Positions 49,214-59,460 of a stretch of 64,000 nt of DNA are shown here, in pieces. The notes under the pieces are model-generated. The model did no database searches and had not been told where the DNA came from. It saw only the letters and a list, made by a program, of their open reading frames with translations. Origin of the DNA: Heterobilharzia americana (Eukaryota; Platyhelminthes; Trematoda; Strigeidida; Schistosomatidae); the NCBI GenBank assembly GCA_944470555.2, contig OX104127.1:131193113-131257112 (forward strand), in the 5' to 3' direction. Both the position numbers and the translations under genes were made by a program. The stretch's first letter is position 1. Every line of letters begins with the position of its first letter.

Positions 49214-50458
49214 CAGTGACTGCACATACTTCTTTTGTACACACAGATCAGGTCTTAGTTCATGAATAGCTAAAGCCTCCGCTGTTTTAAGGAGTTGAAA
49301 ACGAAGAGAACGTGGGAGGTTTGGGCGAATTTGATAAATAATTTCAAAGTCATCGTCTGGATTTGTTGTGTGATGGAAGTCAATCAAATGTTCTAGAATC
49401 GAACTTCTAACAGACTTTCTTTCACCTTTATAAAACCAAGCAGGAACATGTTCTCGTATACGTGTAGAAAGCATTCTCTGGCTACGGCCGATGTACCTTG
49501 CTCCACAAGAGCAGGTGAACTGGTAGATGCACATAGAGGCGGCCAAACGAGGAAGCTTGTCTTTAACGCAGGTGGAGAATAGGTTGCGGCTGGTAAAAGT
49601 CAACTGAAGTCTTGCTGCGAAGAAAGTCCTATTGATTGATCTGGTAAGACGATTCTTCAGTACATCCGATGCTAGGTCTCCTTTAAACTCTAGGCTCATA
49701 AACAATCTTTTCTTTGAGACCGAGTGGATGACTGGTTTAGTGTTTCTTTCCCATATATTTTTATCAATAAAACGGCTAGGGTAACCGTTTTCGACAAGTA
49801 TGCTTTTTAAGAAAGATAGCTCTTCTCGATACAATCGTCACTACAGATACTTCTTATTCGATAGCAAAGAGAGTGAATAAGATTTCTTTTTCTGTTGATG
49901 GGCACCCAACTATAAAAATTAGTTAGTTGTCCGTTCCACGTTGGTTTTCTGTAGATGGATCTTTTAAGGTATCCATTCTGACGTCGGGTGAGAAGCACAT
50001 CAAGAAAAGGAATAGTTGATTCTGATTCCTTCTCTATAGTAAACTTGAGGGCTTCATTGAATGAACGAAGCACGTCGTCGAGGTCTACATTTTTGTCGCA
50101 AATAACAAACGTGTCGTCCATATATCTTCTATAAAAGTCAAAGCTATCAATAGTTTGACGAAGTTGTGAATTTTCTAGTTTCGACATGAAGAAATCTGCT
50201 AGCAGTGGTCCCAATGGTGACCCCATCGCAATTCCATCTTTCTGTCTATAGATTTCATTATTGAAACTGAATTGGACATTAAATGTGCACCTCAACAAAA
50301 GCTCTTTCAAGCAGCTCGTTGGTAGTCCTACGTCTAAATTATGTGCATCAATATAGTCACATACATAACAGACAGTTTCGGTGAGTGGCACACTCGTGAA
50401 CAATGAAGTGACGTCTAATGAAAACATCATCTTGTTTAGAGCATTGAAATCCTTAGGG
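49196..50458 (-). pseudogene. Penelope-like element, RT plus GIY-YIG, one frameshift
   Basis: This is the best-preserved PLE here. PLE proteins reverse-transcribe their RNA and cut target DNA with a GIY-YIG endonuclease. The first frame (50430-49807, 207 residues) has motif A FSLDVTSLFTSVP at residues 3-15, motif B QKDGIAMGSPLGP near 63-75 and the catalytic YMDD at 103-106. A one-base frameshift near 49830 leads into the second frame (49834-49196, 212 residues), with the GIY-YIG pair IYQF at 103-106 and RYIGRS at 113-118, followed by RIREH. No other stops interrupt it, so it is fairly young. The N-terminal RT region upstream of motif A is absent; the inverted terminal repeat replaces it. Confidence 0.95.
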
Positions 50459-50521
50459 TATTATCATGGCCATAACATTTTCCCACCCCATTAGCTCCCC
50501 CTCCCACTTTGTTAATTTAAC
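50459..50521 (+). repeat. PLE terminal inverted repeat, right
   Basis: Inverted copy of 49153-49213, directly abutting the truncated RT at 50458. It ends at gttaatttaa, as the left copy does, which defines the element ends at about 49153 and 50521. Confidence 0.92.
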
Positions 50522-50654
50522 CTTTGTATCCTTCCTTTATCACATAAATCTTCATCTAGAAACGATAACTCTTTCAAACACCCATTTAGGATAAATGCGT
50601 TATCTTTATTCGATGTTTTGACTGAATAAACAAACAATACTTTAATTGTTTTTA

Positions 50655-50745
50655 TATCATACCGTCGTTGATTGGACCGAATTGGTCGGTCTCTATTGGC
50701 ATGTGGGCTCCTGTGCATCCTAGATTCCATTGCTAGCCACGATCC
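50655..50745 (+). repeat. Interspersed repeat box joined to a SINE 3' end
   Basis: Contains cgtcgttgattggaccgaat and ggcatgtgggctcctgtgca, then directly attccattgctagccac, the 3' end of Sm-alpha-like SINEs. A shorter related piece lies at 50797-50840. Confidence 0.7.
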
Positions 50746-50796
50746 ATCATTGAAACAAACAATAATTTATTATTGTCATTGTTGTTGTTTGTATTA

Positions 50797-50840
50797 TCAC
50801 GTCGCTGAGTGTCCCAAATTGATCAGTCCCTATTGGCACC
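50797..50840 (+). repeat. Short copy of the interspersed repeat box
   Basis: Reads cgtcgctgagtgtcccaaat then tgatcagtccctattggc, matching the box at 22105 and 50661, and stops before the gggctcc part. Confidence 0.6.
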
Positions 50841-51019
50841 CTTTGAACTTATTAGCATCAATCATCGTCAGATCATTTAGATAATCATCTGAAAACAAAA
50901 TTAGCTCTAAAACACTACAGAAAAATGCAAATCGCAAAGCATATCGAAGAATTTCACAAGTAATTTGATTCTCAAGTTTTGTTTCCAATACTGAAATCAA
51001 ACCCATCGCACAAGCTGTG

Positions 51020-51175
51020 GTTGTCATGACTCGGTCATCTAGTGGATAATGCTGTGGCATTTGAAGAGACCGCTCCATGTCTAGTCCTAGTGGGAAGAAA
51101 GTCGCTCATTGGGAGAAAGGAACATCCGGTTAATGAGTCCCAAATAGGAAGAAACGTGCATTCTAGATTATACTG
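51020..51175 (+). repeat. Sm-alpha-like tRNA-derived SINE, diverged
   Basis: The tRNA-like head includes ggtcatctagtggataatgc, and the body carries gagtcccaaataggaagaaa then cgtgcattctagattatact. It is plus oriented and diverged at the B box. Confidence 0.75.
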
Positions 51176-53206
51176 CCAACTATTATCAATCAATAAAATG
51201 ATTTATGATGGTTCCTGTAAGGTTAATCTTTCATTTAATTGAAGTGAAACGCATAAACAACAGGAATGTCCAAACAAGAGTACACTCTCCGTAGTACATA
51301 ATTTTTATCAAACCAAAAAAGTTACCTCATCAACCAATAGGTTAAACATTGAAGTACATGCGAAAAATTAATTAGGTCAATTAGAACAAAAATGATATTT
51401 AGTAGATCTAGAGTTGCTTAGAACAAAAATCATACGCACTTACTGTTCAATACAGTGAAAAATTTTGATTTCATTAATTCATCTGAAAAGGTTTCCTCTT
51501 ATTGCTATTTTAAATTCTTAGCTAGAGCATCAAACGTCACTCACTCAAACGAATAGTCGGTTTCTTCGAATGACGATTACACAGGTAGCTGAAATCTAAC
51601 ATGTCACAAATGAAGAGGGTTTCAATGAAGACAATATCCTTTTAGTCATATCACTTCTTTGTATAGTCTAGTGTTATTATCAAGTCAACATTAAATCACC
51701 AACAGTTCAGGAGAAAAGCAAATAACTCGTCAATGACAAATTTCGCAATAAATTGTTCTTATAAAAAGCTTTCAAGATGACGAAAGTAAAACTGTGTTGC
51801 CCGTAGACGGGCAGTGAAGACTGAATACAACTGCTGATTACACTGTAACGGAAACGTAGGATTTAGGGTCACCTTTAAAATAAACAGAATTGTCCTGTAG
51901 TATTTAATAAGACCTAAAATTAAGTGGAGATTATAGATATGGTTCATTTATATATATAATCAAGAGCTGATAAATTGCTAGTGTTTCTGTCACTTGTAAA
52001 CAGTGAGTCTACAGTCATTAGAAACCTTCGGTACTTAGGAATTTTATATCATATTAGGTTTTGATAAAATTATAGAGACGTAAGCGATTAGATTTTCACA
52101 AAGAGGCAGTTATCAAATCATCTAATTAGCCCAATACTCAGACAGTTATTTACACAAAACGACGTTGGTGGAAATATATGAATATATCTATAATCAAACA
52201 ACTAGAATCGGGTATTGTTGGACGCTGCAGGTCAAGATGTAATGGCTAAAAGCAAACAAGGAGAATAACAATGACATTAGATTGAGTAGGAACTGAACTT
52301 TATTCATGTGCTCCTTCTTCTTTGTCATATAACAGTACTCAGTGTTAAGCAGCAGTTTCGAATTGTGTGTAGATGAATCATAGAAGTCAACTTCTAAATT
52401 TCTTACGAGTTTGTTACGACTTTTTAATTATATATTTGAAAGTGGCAAATTCTGCCTCTTTTGAAGCTGTTATTTCAATCCAGTGGATTATGCGATCAGT
52501 AAGTTTCAAGCTGATTTGCAATCTTTCTTCCACAAATGATTGATTCTCGCTTCCTAGTTACCAAACGATCAGTTTGCTAGACCGCAATCAACGTTTTGTA
52601 AACATGCTTTTAAGTCTACTATAAACTGTCATTTTTCCTATGAACTAGACCAGACCAATTCTGAAAATGTTTATCCATTTCTTATGATAAAGCATAAATA
52701 TATAACTATAGAAGTATGTCATAACTACTAACCGTCACAGCAAAAGTGAACAAACATAATTTTTCTTCTGTGATTGCGGTTTAAGATTAGGTTGATCAAC
52801 CAACGCAAACTAAAAAAGCTACTGGATTTTGGCTTTCTCTAGCAAATAAATCGGTTAATAAAGTGAGCAATTCAAGGATGTCGAAAGATGACCTTCTATG
52901 AAATCAACTTTTAACCAAAGAATAATAAGTTTAATGGATCTGATATAGCTCTACAAAAGTCATTTGATATCACTGACAAGCAAAATCAATGTAAAGTGAA
53001 ACAATGACATGAGATTTCAGGCTTCAAAAAGTCACTTTAATAGTGGTGTCTACTATCAATAACAAACGTCATTTTTAAGAGACGATAAAACATCATGCAT
53101 AGCATTTTATTAAAAAATTTCTCTTTTTTTCTTACTGCAAAAATAATTTCACATTCTGAATTCAACTTGTCTTTCTGTCTAAAATTTAGAATAATTACTT
53201 TAAAAT
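51176..53206. other. AT-rich DNA, no gene seen
   Basis: Only short frames without family resemblance. Confidence 0.45.
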
Positions 53207-53212
53207 TTTATT
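53207..53212 (-). promoter_or_regulatory. AATAAA polyadenylation-like signal
   Basis: On the minus strand, 44 bp beyond the stop codon of the candidate exon 53257-53447. Confidence 0.35.
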
Positions 53213-53256
53213 GTGCTTATGCAATGTGTGACAGTATTTTCAATCTTCACTTCCCT

Positions 53257-53447
53257 TTAAAGAATCCGCTTCAAATCATTCCGAATAATCTTTACAAATT
53301 CATCTGATTTAACTGATTCAGATAAATGCGCACATATTTCATCCCTCCTTTTAATCACCCTTTCCTCATCATTTTGATAAAGGTAAATTTGTATTTCCAG
53401 TCGTATGTGTCTGTAGTGTTTTGAGTTCAATGCAGCTAACCCGAATA
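53257..53447 (-). CDS. Candidate terminal exon of a host gene, unrecognised protein
   Basis: On the minus strand a pyrimidine run ending in ttcttttttttcaag (AG at 53448-53449) precedes an open stretch reading FGLAALNSKHYRHIRLEIQI, then LYQNDEERVIKRRDEICAHL, SESVKSDEFVKIIRND and LKRIL before the stop. The charged, helical, low-complexity-free composition looks like a real protein, unlike neighbouring frames. An AATAAA follows 44 bp after the stop. I do not recognise the family. Upstream exons would lie at higher coordinates, past SINE and PLE DNA; none was found. Confidence 0.42.
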
Positions 53448-54466
53448 CTTGAAAAAAAAGAACTCTGATCTTATATTGTTGAATTCTGTAAATGAGAAAA
53501 ACCCTATAAGCATACTTTTCAGTGTAATACATTATTGCCGCTGAAATGCAGAACCTAATTTCTTAAAATAGCAGTTGACTAACTTTACTTTGATCTTGTT
53601 AAACTGTCCAAAACCATTTCTTCAAAGGCTTAAAGAATCGAAGAAACCGCTGAAAACAATCACTAACAGTCTGATTTCACAGGAACTTCCAAGAGTATCT
53701 ATTAGTTAAACACTTATATATCCTTTTAGATGACCGCCTAATTTTGATGACAATTACCCCTCTGAAAGTAGAGATAACAAGCTAAGATCTCAAGCTCATG
53801 TGCACTATCTAAGGCTGCTTGAAAGTGATGGAGAGAGTAATCAATTCAAAATGCTGGACATTTGACTAAAGGTTACTAAGCATAATGATACTCTTGAACA
53901 ACCACAAATCACAACAGAAAATCAACTGGATCCTTTAGGTTCGTAAAACGATTCTTTAAATAATTTAATCTCAGTGACAAAACATATCTAATATTTTGTC
54001 ATCTAAAACATCAAACTGATATATGATAAATGTAAATTATATTTCCCCTTTTTCTAAAACTGGACACATTGAAATCCTAATGCTGCATGCCTGCTAATGC
54101 ATCCCCATACTTTCTAAATGATTACAGATGCTAAAAAACAATTTGGCATACATATAAACAGATTTAGGTTATACTGTAAACTGGTACAGAATGTCTATCA
54201 CTGCATACAATTAATCATTCTATTCCTTCCAGATAAAATTAGATAGCAGATAAAATAGCTAGAATAGGTTAAATGTTAAGGTGCACATTATTTTCATATT
54301 CTCCTTGATGCCGAAAATATCTTAGGAGAAAAATTGTACATGTAAACAAGGTAATAATGTTATTACCTTACAAAGTTGAGATGTACTTTTCATTCTTGTA
54401 GTATCTTCAGCAGTTTGCCTAACGCTGCAATATCTAAAAGGCCTGTAACTTATATTATTAATGGAT
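53448..54466. other. AT-rich DNA, no gene seen
   Basis: No recognised features; possibly intron if the exon at 53257-53447 is real. Confidence 0.4.
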
Positions 54467-54627
54467 AGTGGCTAAGAGTGTAACCCAGGGCCCACGTTTT
54501 GTCCTATTTTGAACTAGTCAGTCGGATATGCCTGCGCTCCTGTGAGCAGTATAGTTTTCACAAAGACGAACCCAAAGCGGTCGCTTTAAACGCCGAAGCG
54601 TTGTCCACCAAACAACCAAGTCACGAC
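54467..54627 (-). repeat. Sm-alpha-like SINE (minus copy of a second head-to-head pair)
   Basis: The plus strand starts gtggctaagagtgtaaccca (the 3' end on the minus strand), then cacgttttgtcctattttga, and reaches a tRNA-like head near ttgtccaccaaacaaccaag. It is diverged from the copy at 20649. Confidence 0.75.
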
Positions 54628-54629
54628 AT

Positions 54630-54697
54630 CGACTTCTTGTGCACCAGATACAGGTTACAGAAAACGCAGGTTCTGGATTACACTGCTAGCCGATATC
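54630..54697 (+). repeat. Sm-alpha-like SINE 3' part, inverted partner
   Basis: Contains aaaacgcaggttctggatta then cactgctagcc, the plus-oriented SINE 3' end. With 54467-54627 it repeats the head-to-head arrangement seen at 20.65 kb, more decayed. Confidence 0.65.
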
Positions 54698-54724
54698 ATT
54701 TGTCATTATCAAAATTGAGAATAT

Positions 54725-54795
54725 AGGCAATATGGAGGTATCCACGTAGGAGCACGTATCCCATTACAGACCGACAGGTTAATACAAGCAACAAC
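54725..54795 (-). repeat. Interspersed repeat box (cccatatgccaat family)
   Basis: Words ggcaatatggaggtatccac, gtaggagcacgtatccc and caagcaac align with 20925-20995 and with the U6-RTE recipient site. Confidence 0.65.
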
Positions 54796-54830
54796 ATATA
54801 AACTATAATGGTTGCACAAGAAATGGGTAT

Positions 54831-54992
54831 CACAACTCATTGGCCTAGTAGATAACGCTTTGGGGTTTGAAGTGGTTGCTCCTCGGTTCGAGTTACATTG
54901 AGAGTTACATCGCCCACTGGTAGGCAGTACATCCACCTGATGAGTGCAAAATAGAATAAAACGTGTGTCCTGGACTCCATTGCTAGCCACTA
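54831..54992 (+). repeat. Sm-alpha-like tRNA-derived SINE
   Basis: Head with ctagtagataacgctttgg (A box) and cggttcgagttac (B box), body with gtacatccacctgatgagtg, and a complete end ggactccattgctagccac. Plus orientation. Confidence 0.85.
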
Positions 54993-55009
54993 CACATAAT
55001 TAATATCGT

Positions 55010-55284
55010 ATTTGTGATGAGTATTTACACACGATTATGTTATTTCATTTTTAGGCGGTGATATTCTGAGCAAAATTACTGCTAATGGACACACCAATTG
55101 TTGAAATTATTTGTTTACACATTTACGAATAGAATTCATATTTGTAGTGTTTTTATTTTGTAGGTTTGTCATTACCGTACTCCAGTGTTATGTTCCATAT
55201 TGTTGACAGTTGTGTTGAGTCCCTTTTGTTACATGTATTACGTGTGACTTGTATGAAGATGGATTCAGTCAACAATCTTCCTTT

Positions 55285-55355
<71 letters not shown>
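55010..55355 (+). repeat. Left inverted terminal repeat of a PLE, ending in (AT)n
   Basis: Shared words with the reverse complement of 56505-56800: ggcggtgatattc, aattactgctaatgg, gtaggtttgtcatta, and gtgacttgtatgaag followed by atggattcagtcaacaatc, then (AT)n at 55287-55355. Arm length is about 300-345 bp and identity roughly 80% by eye. Confidence 0.88.
55287..55355. repeat. (AT)n microsatellite
   Basis: About 34 uninterrupted AT units at the inner end of the left PLE terminal repeat. Only about 15 units are at the other end (56505-56534). Confidence 0.97.
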
Positions 55356-55358
<3 letters not shown>

Positions 55359-56501
55359 CTTCAGGACGTCAACATTGTTCCAATGAATATTGTTTTTCAT
55401 TCCACGTATATGCTACTATTAACGAAATCTTTCCCAAATTTTCATATTTTCGTATCCCTGTGGGTTGACCTTCAGTTAATCCTCGATGTTCATTTAGTCT
55501 GATTCTAAGTGATCTTGACGTTTGAACTAGGTAGGTAATTGGGCAGTTGATGAAAGATATTTTGTTTTTTATCTAAGTTTTTTATTGGGTCTTTCAGTCG
55601 ATTTAACTTATTTGTAACGTGGTTCATAGGCTTAGATGTAGTCTGAATACCTGCTGTTGTGAGATTACTTTGCATTGACTCAAATGTACATTTCAGTTCT
55701 ATAGTGTTTTGACATTCCTCTTTCTTATTGTTTTCCTCTTTTATTTCCCATGTCTTCTTTTTCCTCTTCTTGATATTGTCTCTTATGAACTGTTCAGGAT
55801 AGTAGTTTTTCAATAACATACTGAATAAAATGTTTTTTCTCTATCTGATTACCGATGTATGTTGTTAGACTACGTATTCTATCTGCTAGATTCTGTATTA
55901 ACTCTTTTTTACACTGAGCTGTAATCCAGAAATCTCCCTGAATGTGTAGGTTTTCTGTAGATCATGGTCTTTAAACTTCCGTCTGTCATTCTTTGTATTT
56001 TACGATTTAACTTTGTCAGCTCTTCCAGTTCATTCTAGATTTCCATTTAATTGGTTCTACATGACTGTTTATAAGTTCAAGGAAACTGTCAATATCATTT
56101 TTCTACATTATGACCAACTTTTGATTGAGGACATGTATGGTTTTAGGGCGTTTTCTTCCCAAAAATCCATGAATATGTTGGCTATTGTTGATAAGATGGG
56201 TGACCCCAGGGCTATTCCATCATTTTGCTGGTATAACTTCCCTTCAAGTGGAAAATACGTTATTCGGCAGTATTCTAATCCTTTTAATATATCACCCACA
56301 GATAACTGTGTTAATTCTTTTCGATCATCCTCCTTTTCTAATCTTGTCTTCACTACTTCCATAGGTATTTCCATTTGGTATCTGCGTATATAAGCTGACT
56401 AATTTCAATGTTTCTAAATCTTTCAACTATTTCAAAGGGGTTGACTAGTCTTCCTTGAAAAGCATCTAGTACTGGTCGTAGTACGTTGGCCAGAAACCTT
56501 G

Positions 56502-56504
<3 letters not shown>
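55356..56504 (-). pseudogene. Penelope-like element body, RT and GIY-YIG remnants
   Basis: On the minus strand from 56504: FLANVLRPVLDAFQG and VNPFEIVERFRNIEISQ (RT N-terminal linker), then GKLYQQNDGIALGSPILST and IANIFMDFWEEN (motif B, 56108-56374). With frameshifts, SFLELINSHVEPIKW (about 56085-56040), TYTFREISGLQLSVK (thumb region) and, at 55505-55819, LLKNYYPEQFIRDN follow. Near 55560-55400, read with a frameshift, the GIY-YIG traces are IFHQLPNY and then LRIRLNEHRG. The catalytic Y-x-D-D is lost. The element starts inside the RT, as the copy at 49-50 kb does, though the two are different lineages. Confidence 0.85.
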
Positions 56505-56538
<34 letters not shown>

Positions 56539-56800
56539 AGAGAGATTGTTGACTGAATCCATATTCATACAAGTCACACTAACACATATAACAAAGGGAA
56601 ATCAGCATAAGTGTCAACGATTTGAAACATAGTACTGGAGTATTATAATGACAAACCTATAAAACAAAAATACTATATAAATGAATGTCATCTAGAAATG
56701 TGTGAACAAATAATTCCAACAACTGGTGTACTCAGTAGCAGTAATTTTGCTTGGAATATCACCACCCAAAATTAAATAGCATCACTCTATGTAAGCATAT
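56505..56800 (-). repeat. Right inverted terminal repeat of the PLE, starting with (AT)n
   Basis: Inverted partner of 55010-55355, in the order (AT)n, then gattgttgactgaatccat, gtactggagtattataatg, gacaaacctat, and a caccacccaaaatt stretch near 56761-56774. The outer edge is diffuse near 56800. Confidence 0.88.
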
Positions 56801-57890
56801 ATCATAAACAGCCATTATCCCCCAATATATTTTTACAATGATAGCACAAATGACAAACAGATTTGTAAATAGACCATTAGGAGAATTTCTACCGAGACTT
56901 CTCTGGTTATCATTCAAATGATTATCAAAAGCAGAAGTGTTTACATTTCAACAAGACGACTACTTATCGCCTTTGAGATTTTGGATTCATTATGATCACG
57001 CGATGTGTATTTCGCACAAATTTATCCAAGCTAAAAAGAAAATTAAAATGCATTTATTGAATAAAACACGTGAATACATTGGCAGAAGCATAAAACGAAT
57101 TCCAGCATTCCGTTACTTGTTCTAAACAACTTCTATTAAGCAAACAGTGCTGCAAATTATACTTCACGCCTTTCTTATCTTTCTAGACTTAATAAAAATA
57201 AATGTACAAAGTATCACTCAATGCTGAAGAACGAGATTGATGAAAATTTAAGTATTTTTAAAAGATAAAAAGTTTAGTTTGTTGTAGATGACTTAATGGA
57301 CAAAAGTGGCACCTTTTTGTCAAGGCAACCGAAAACATGCACTTTTCATATAAACAACAAGTTACGCAATAAATAACCGACTAAACCTCCCAGATGATAT
57401 TAGTGAACAGATTAATTTTATTAGTTAAAATACCCTGGTGTTAAAGGATCATGAATAAAATGTTTACTGCCACACAATATATGTTTGTGAAATATGAAAC
57501 AATGACAACCAAGGTATTAAAAAGTGTAACTATAGTAAACTGCTTGGAAAGTGTTTAAAACTGAATTACATGAGTAGGAAAGTTAGTCAACTGTGGAACA
57601 AGTTGAAAATCAACTTATAATATGCTAGTTTTAACGTCATTCCCAATGTTGACATCATGATTATTTCCCTTTCTTCATCTTTCAGTATGCCGACTTTCAC
57701 TTCAGTGGACTGATGTGAAATTTGCAAACTGTCACCTTGATATTGTTTTAGGATCATTATCACTATTACTATTTTTACATTTAGTAGTTTCCGGTGTTAC
57801 TTCATTTAATTTCCTCACTACTTGGAACCTTGAACGAAACATTTTCATTTTAATTGGATTTGGCGGTTTGTGAAGATTTAGAGTTAAATT
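56801..57890. other. AT-rich DNA, no gene seen
   Basis: A 62-codon frame at 56937-57125 is basic but has no recognised family or exon edges. Confidence 0.4.
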
Positions 57891-58046
57891 GGTATTCATT
57901 GTAGACTAACATCAGTTGGAACAGTGGAAACCTCGAAGCTCTAGAGAGTTGTTTCGTCTTGGTATGGGATTTCTCAGCAGTCCTCATCCACGACCCCGCC
58001 AGGTTTCCATTGTTCCGCCAGCTGATGTCAGTCTGCGATGAATACC
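57891..58046 (-). repeat. SINE family 2, head-to-head palindrome
   Basis: The left arm 57891-57933 (ggtattcattgtagactaac onward) and the right arm 58001-58046 (aggtttccattgttccgcc onward, ending gatgaatacc) are near-perfect reverse complements. The loop holds part of the SINE body (tgtttcgtcttggtatggg). This is a third SINE foldback, in a different family from the first two. Confidence 0.8.
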
Positions 58047-58265
58047 AACTGGAAATATCTCTAAACCCCCACAAACCTCAAAATTCAATCGAACTAGTGC
58101 TCATTGTTGACTAGCCTTGACATGTGATTGCCAGAATTTCAGTGAGAAGTTGTGACCAATGAAGCAAACATGTTGGCTATGAGGTTATATACTCAACGAT
58201 GATATTGGGTGGCAGTCGCGCTATTTCATTAACTGACAGAAGTTGGAAATATAGACCACTGGATT
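58047..58265 (+). repeat. Conserved spacer of SINE family 2 units
   Basis: This stretch, with gctcattgttgactagcc and ctgacagaagttggaaat, recurs at 46310-46530. It connects a SINE 3' end to the next SINE head at both sites. Confidence 0.6.
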
Positions 58266-58450
58266 CCAACCCACTAGCTTAATGGTAACGTACTGGTCAC
58301 GGAACCTGAAGGTCACGGGTGCGACCCCTGGCAGGGTTGTGGATGCATATCGCTTAGCAGTCTCATACTAGGGCGAAACAGCTGTCCAGTGCTCCCAGGT
58401 TTCCATTATTCCTCCAACCGATGTCAGTCTACGAGGAATGCCAACTTAAA
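58266..58450 (+). repeat. tRNA-derived SINE, family 2
   Basis: tRNA-like head cactagcttaatggtaacgt, B-box-like ggtgcgacccctggc, body with ctagggcgaaacagctgtcc and cccaggtttccattattcc, and end cgatgtcagtctacgagga. Plus orientation and complete. Confidence 0.75.
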
Positions 58451-58859
58451 ATTTTCATTTTATCTTAGTTGTTGCATTCATATTATGTACATATGATATT
58501 TAAAGCCTCCAATCCGTTAGGATTCCTTTGTTTGTTTGTTTATTAGTTTAAGCGTGTCTTCATCCCTTTGTAATCTGTATCCTCACTATAAAATACCTAA
58601 AAATCTTACGTAGCCTCCTTTTTACTATCATTCAACCCCTGAATCATCGACTAGGAACATTATTATCATTTTAACCATTATTTTTCTTATTTAAATCTCC
58701 CATTATTGAAATTTAATTTTCCTCACGGAGACCGACTTACAGAAAACAAACCTAGAATGGTCAATATACTCACTTTTAAAATTGGGTTCCACTAGTCAAG
58801 AAAAGAAATCTAATTCATTCACTGTACATTCGAATTAGTAGAATTTGTACGGATGATGC
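58451..58859. other. AT-rich DNA, no gene seen
   Basis: Nothing recognised apart from a short tttgtttgtttgttta run at 58529-58544. Confidence 0.45.
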
Positions 58860-59460
58860 AGTAAATGAAGGGCAGGAAATACTTAGAAGACTGTTAATCG
58901 AGAATGGTTACCCTTGAAGATTCATTAAGAGGAACACTAAGCTTAAGAATTTTAAAGAAAAAGCCTCTGTGGTTCCAAAGTTGACAGTATTTATTAACAT
59001 AGAATTTAAGGGCGATACAGTGACAGAGATACTGAAGAATTGACCATATGAAGTACTAAAGAAGACCTTCTTTTCCACTCAGTTTTGGATTATCTTCTCT
59101 AGTCAGCATCTGATTCGAGGATGTGTAAAGGATAAACCAGGGCTTCGGGCCACCTTCATGTCTGTTTATCAACCCACCTGCTACTGTGGAGCTGCTTATA
59201 CAAGCTGCACAAAGTGTTTTTAGCTGAACGCATCTCTGAACACCATCTCGAAAGGCCATCAAAAGAACAGTTTAAAGCCGTCAATAGCTTGATTCTTGAA
59301 CATTTGGTTATCTCCGGTCACTGGTCCATGACAGTCTTCTTTCAAAATCATTTATAAAGTAAAGTCAAACATTTTGAAGGTAGTGCATATTCGCAACCTC
59401 AACATACCAGAAGCTCTAATAACTCAGTACCACAAGTCTGTTCTTTGTGTCCAATAAAGA
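58860..59460 (+). pseudogene. Penelope-like element 3' fragment with GIY-YIG
   Basis: Reading plus with frameshifts and stops: LRRLLIENGYP then RFIKRN, next INIEFKGDTVTEILKN, CVKDKPGLRATFMSVYQPT and CYCGAAYTSC. The order matches the second half of the PLE at 49-50 kb (SILVENGYPSRFIDKN, EFKGDLASDVLKN, CVKDKLPRLAASMCIYQFT, CSCGARYIGRS), so it is a decayed relative. The Y-I-G of the endonuclease reads YTS here. Confidence 0.8.

Noticed and set aside
55287..55355. CDS with an (IY)n tract at 55166-55468 and 56353-56577
   Set aside because: The repeats are translations of the AT microsatellite inside PLE terminal repeats.
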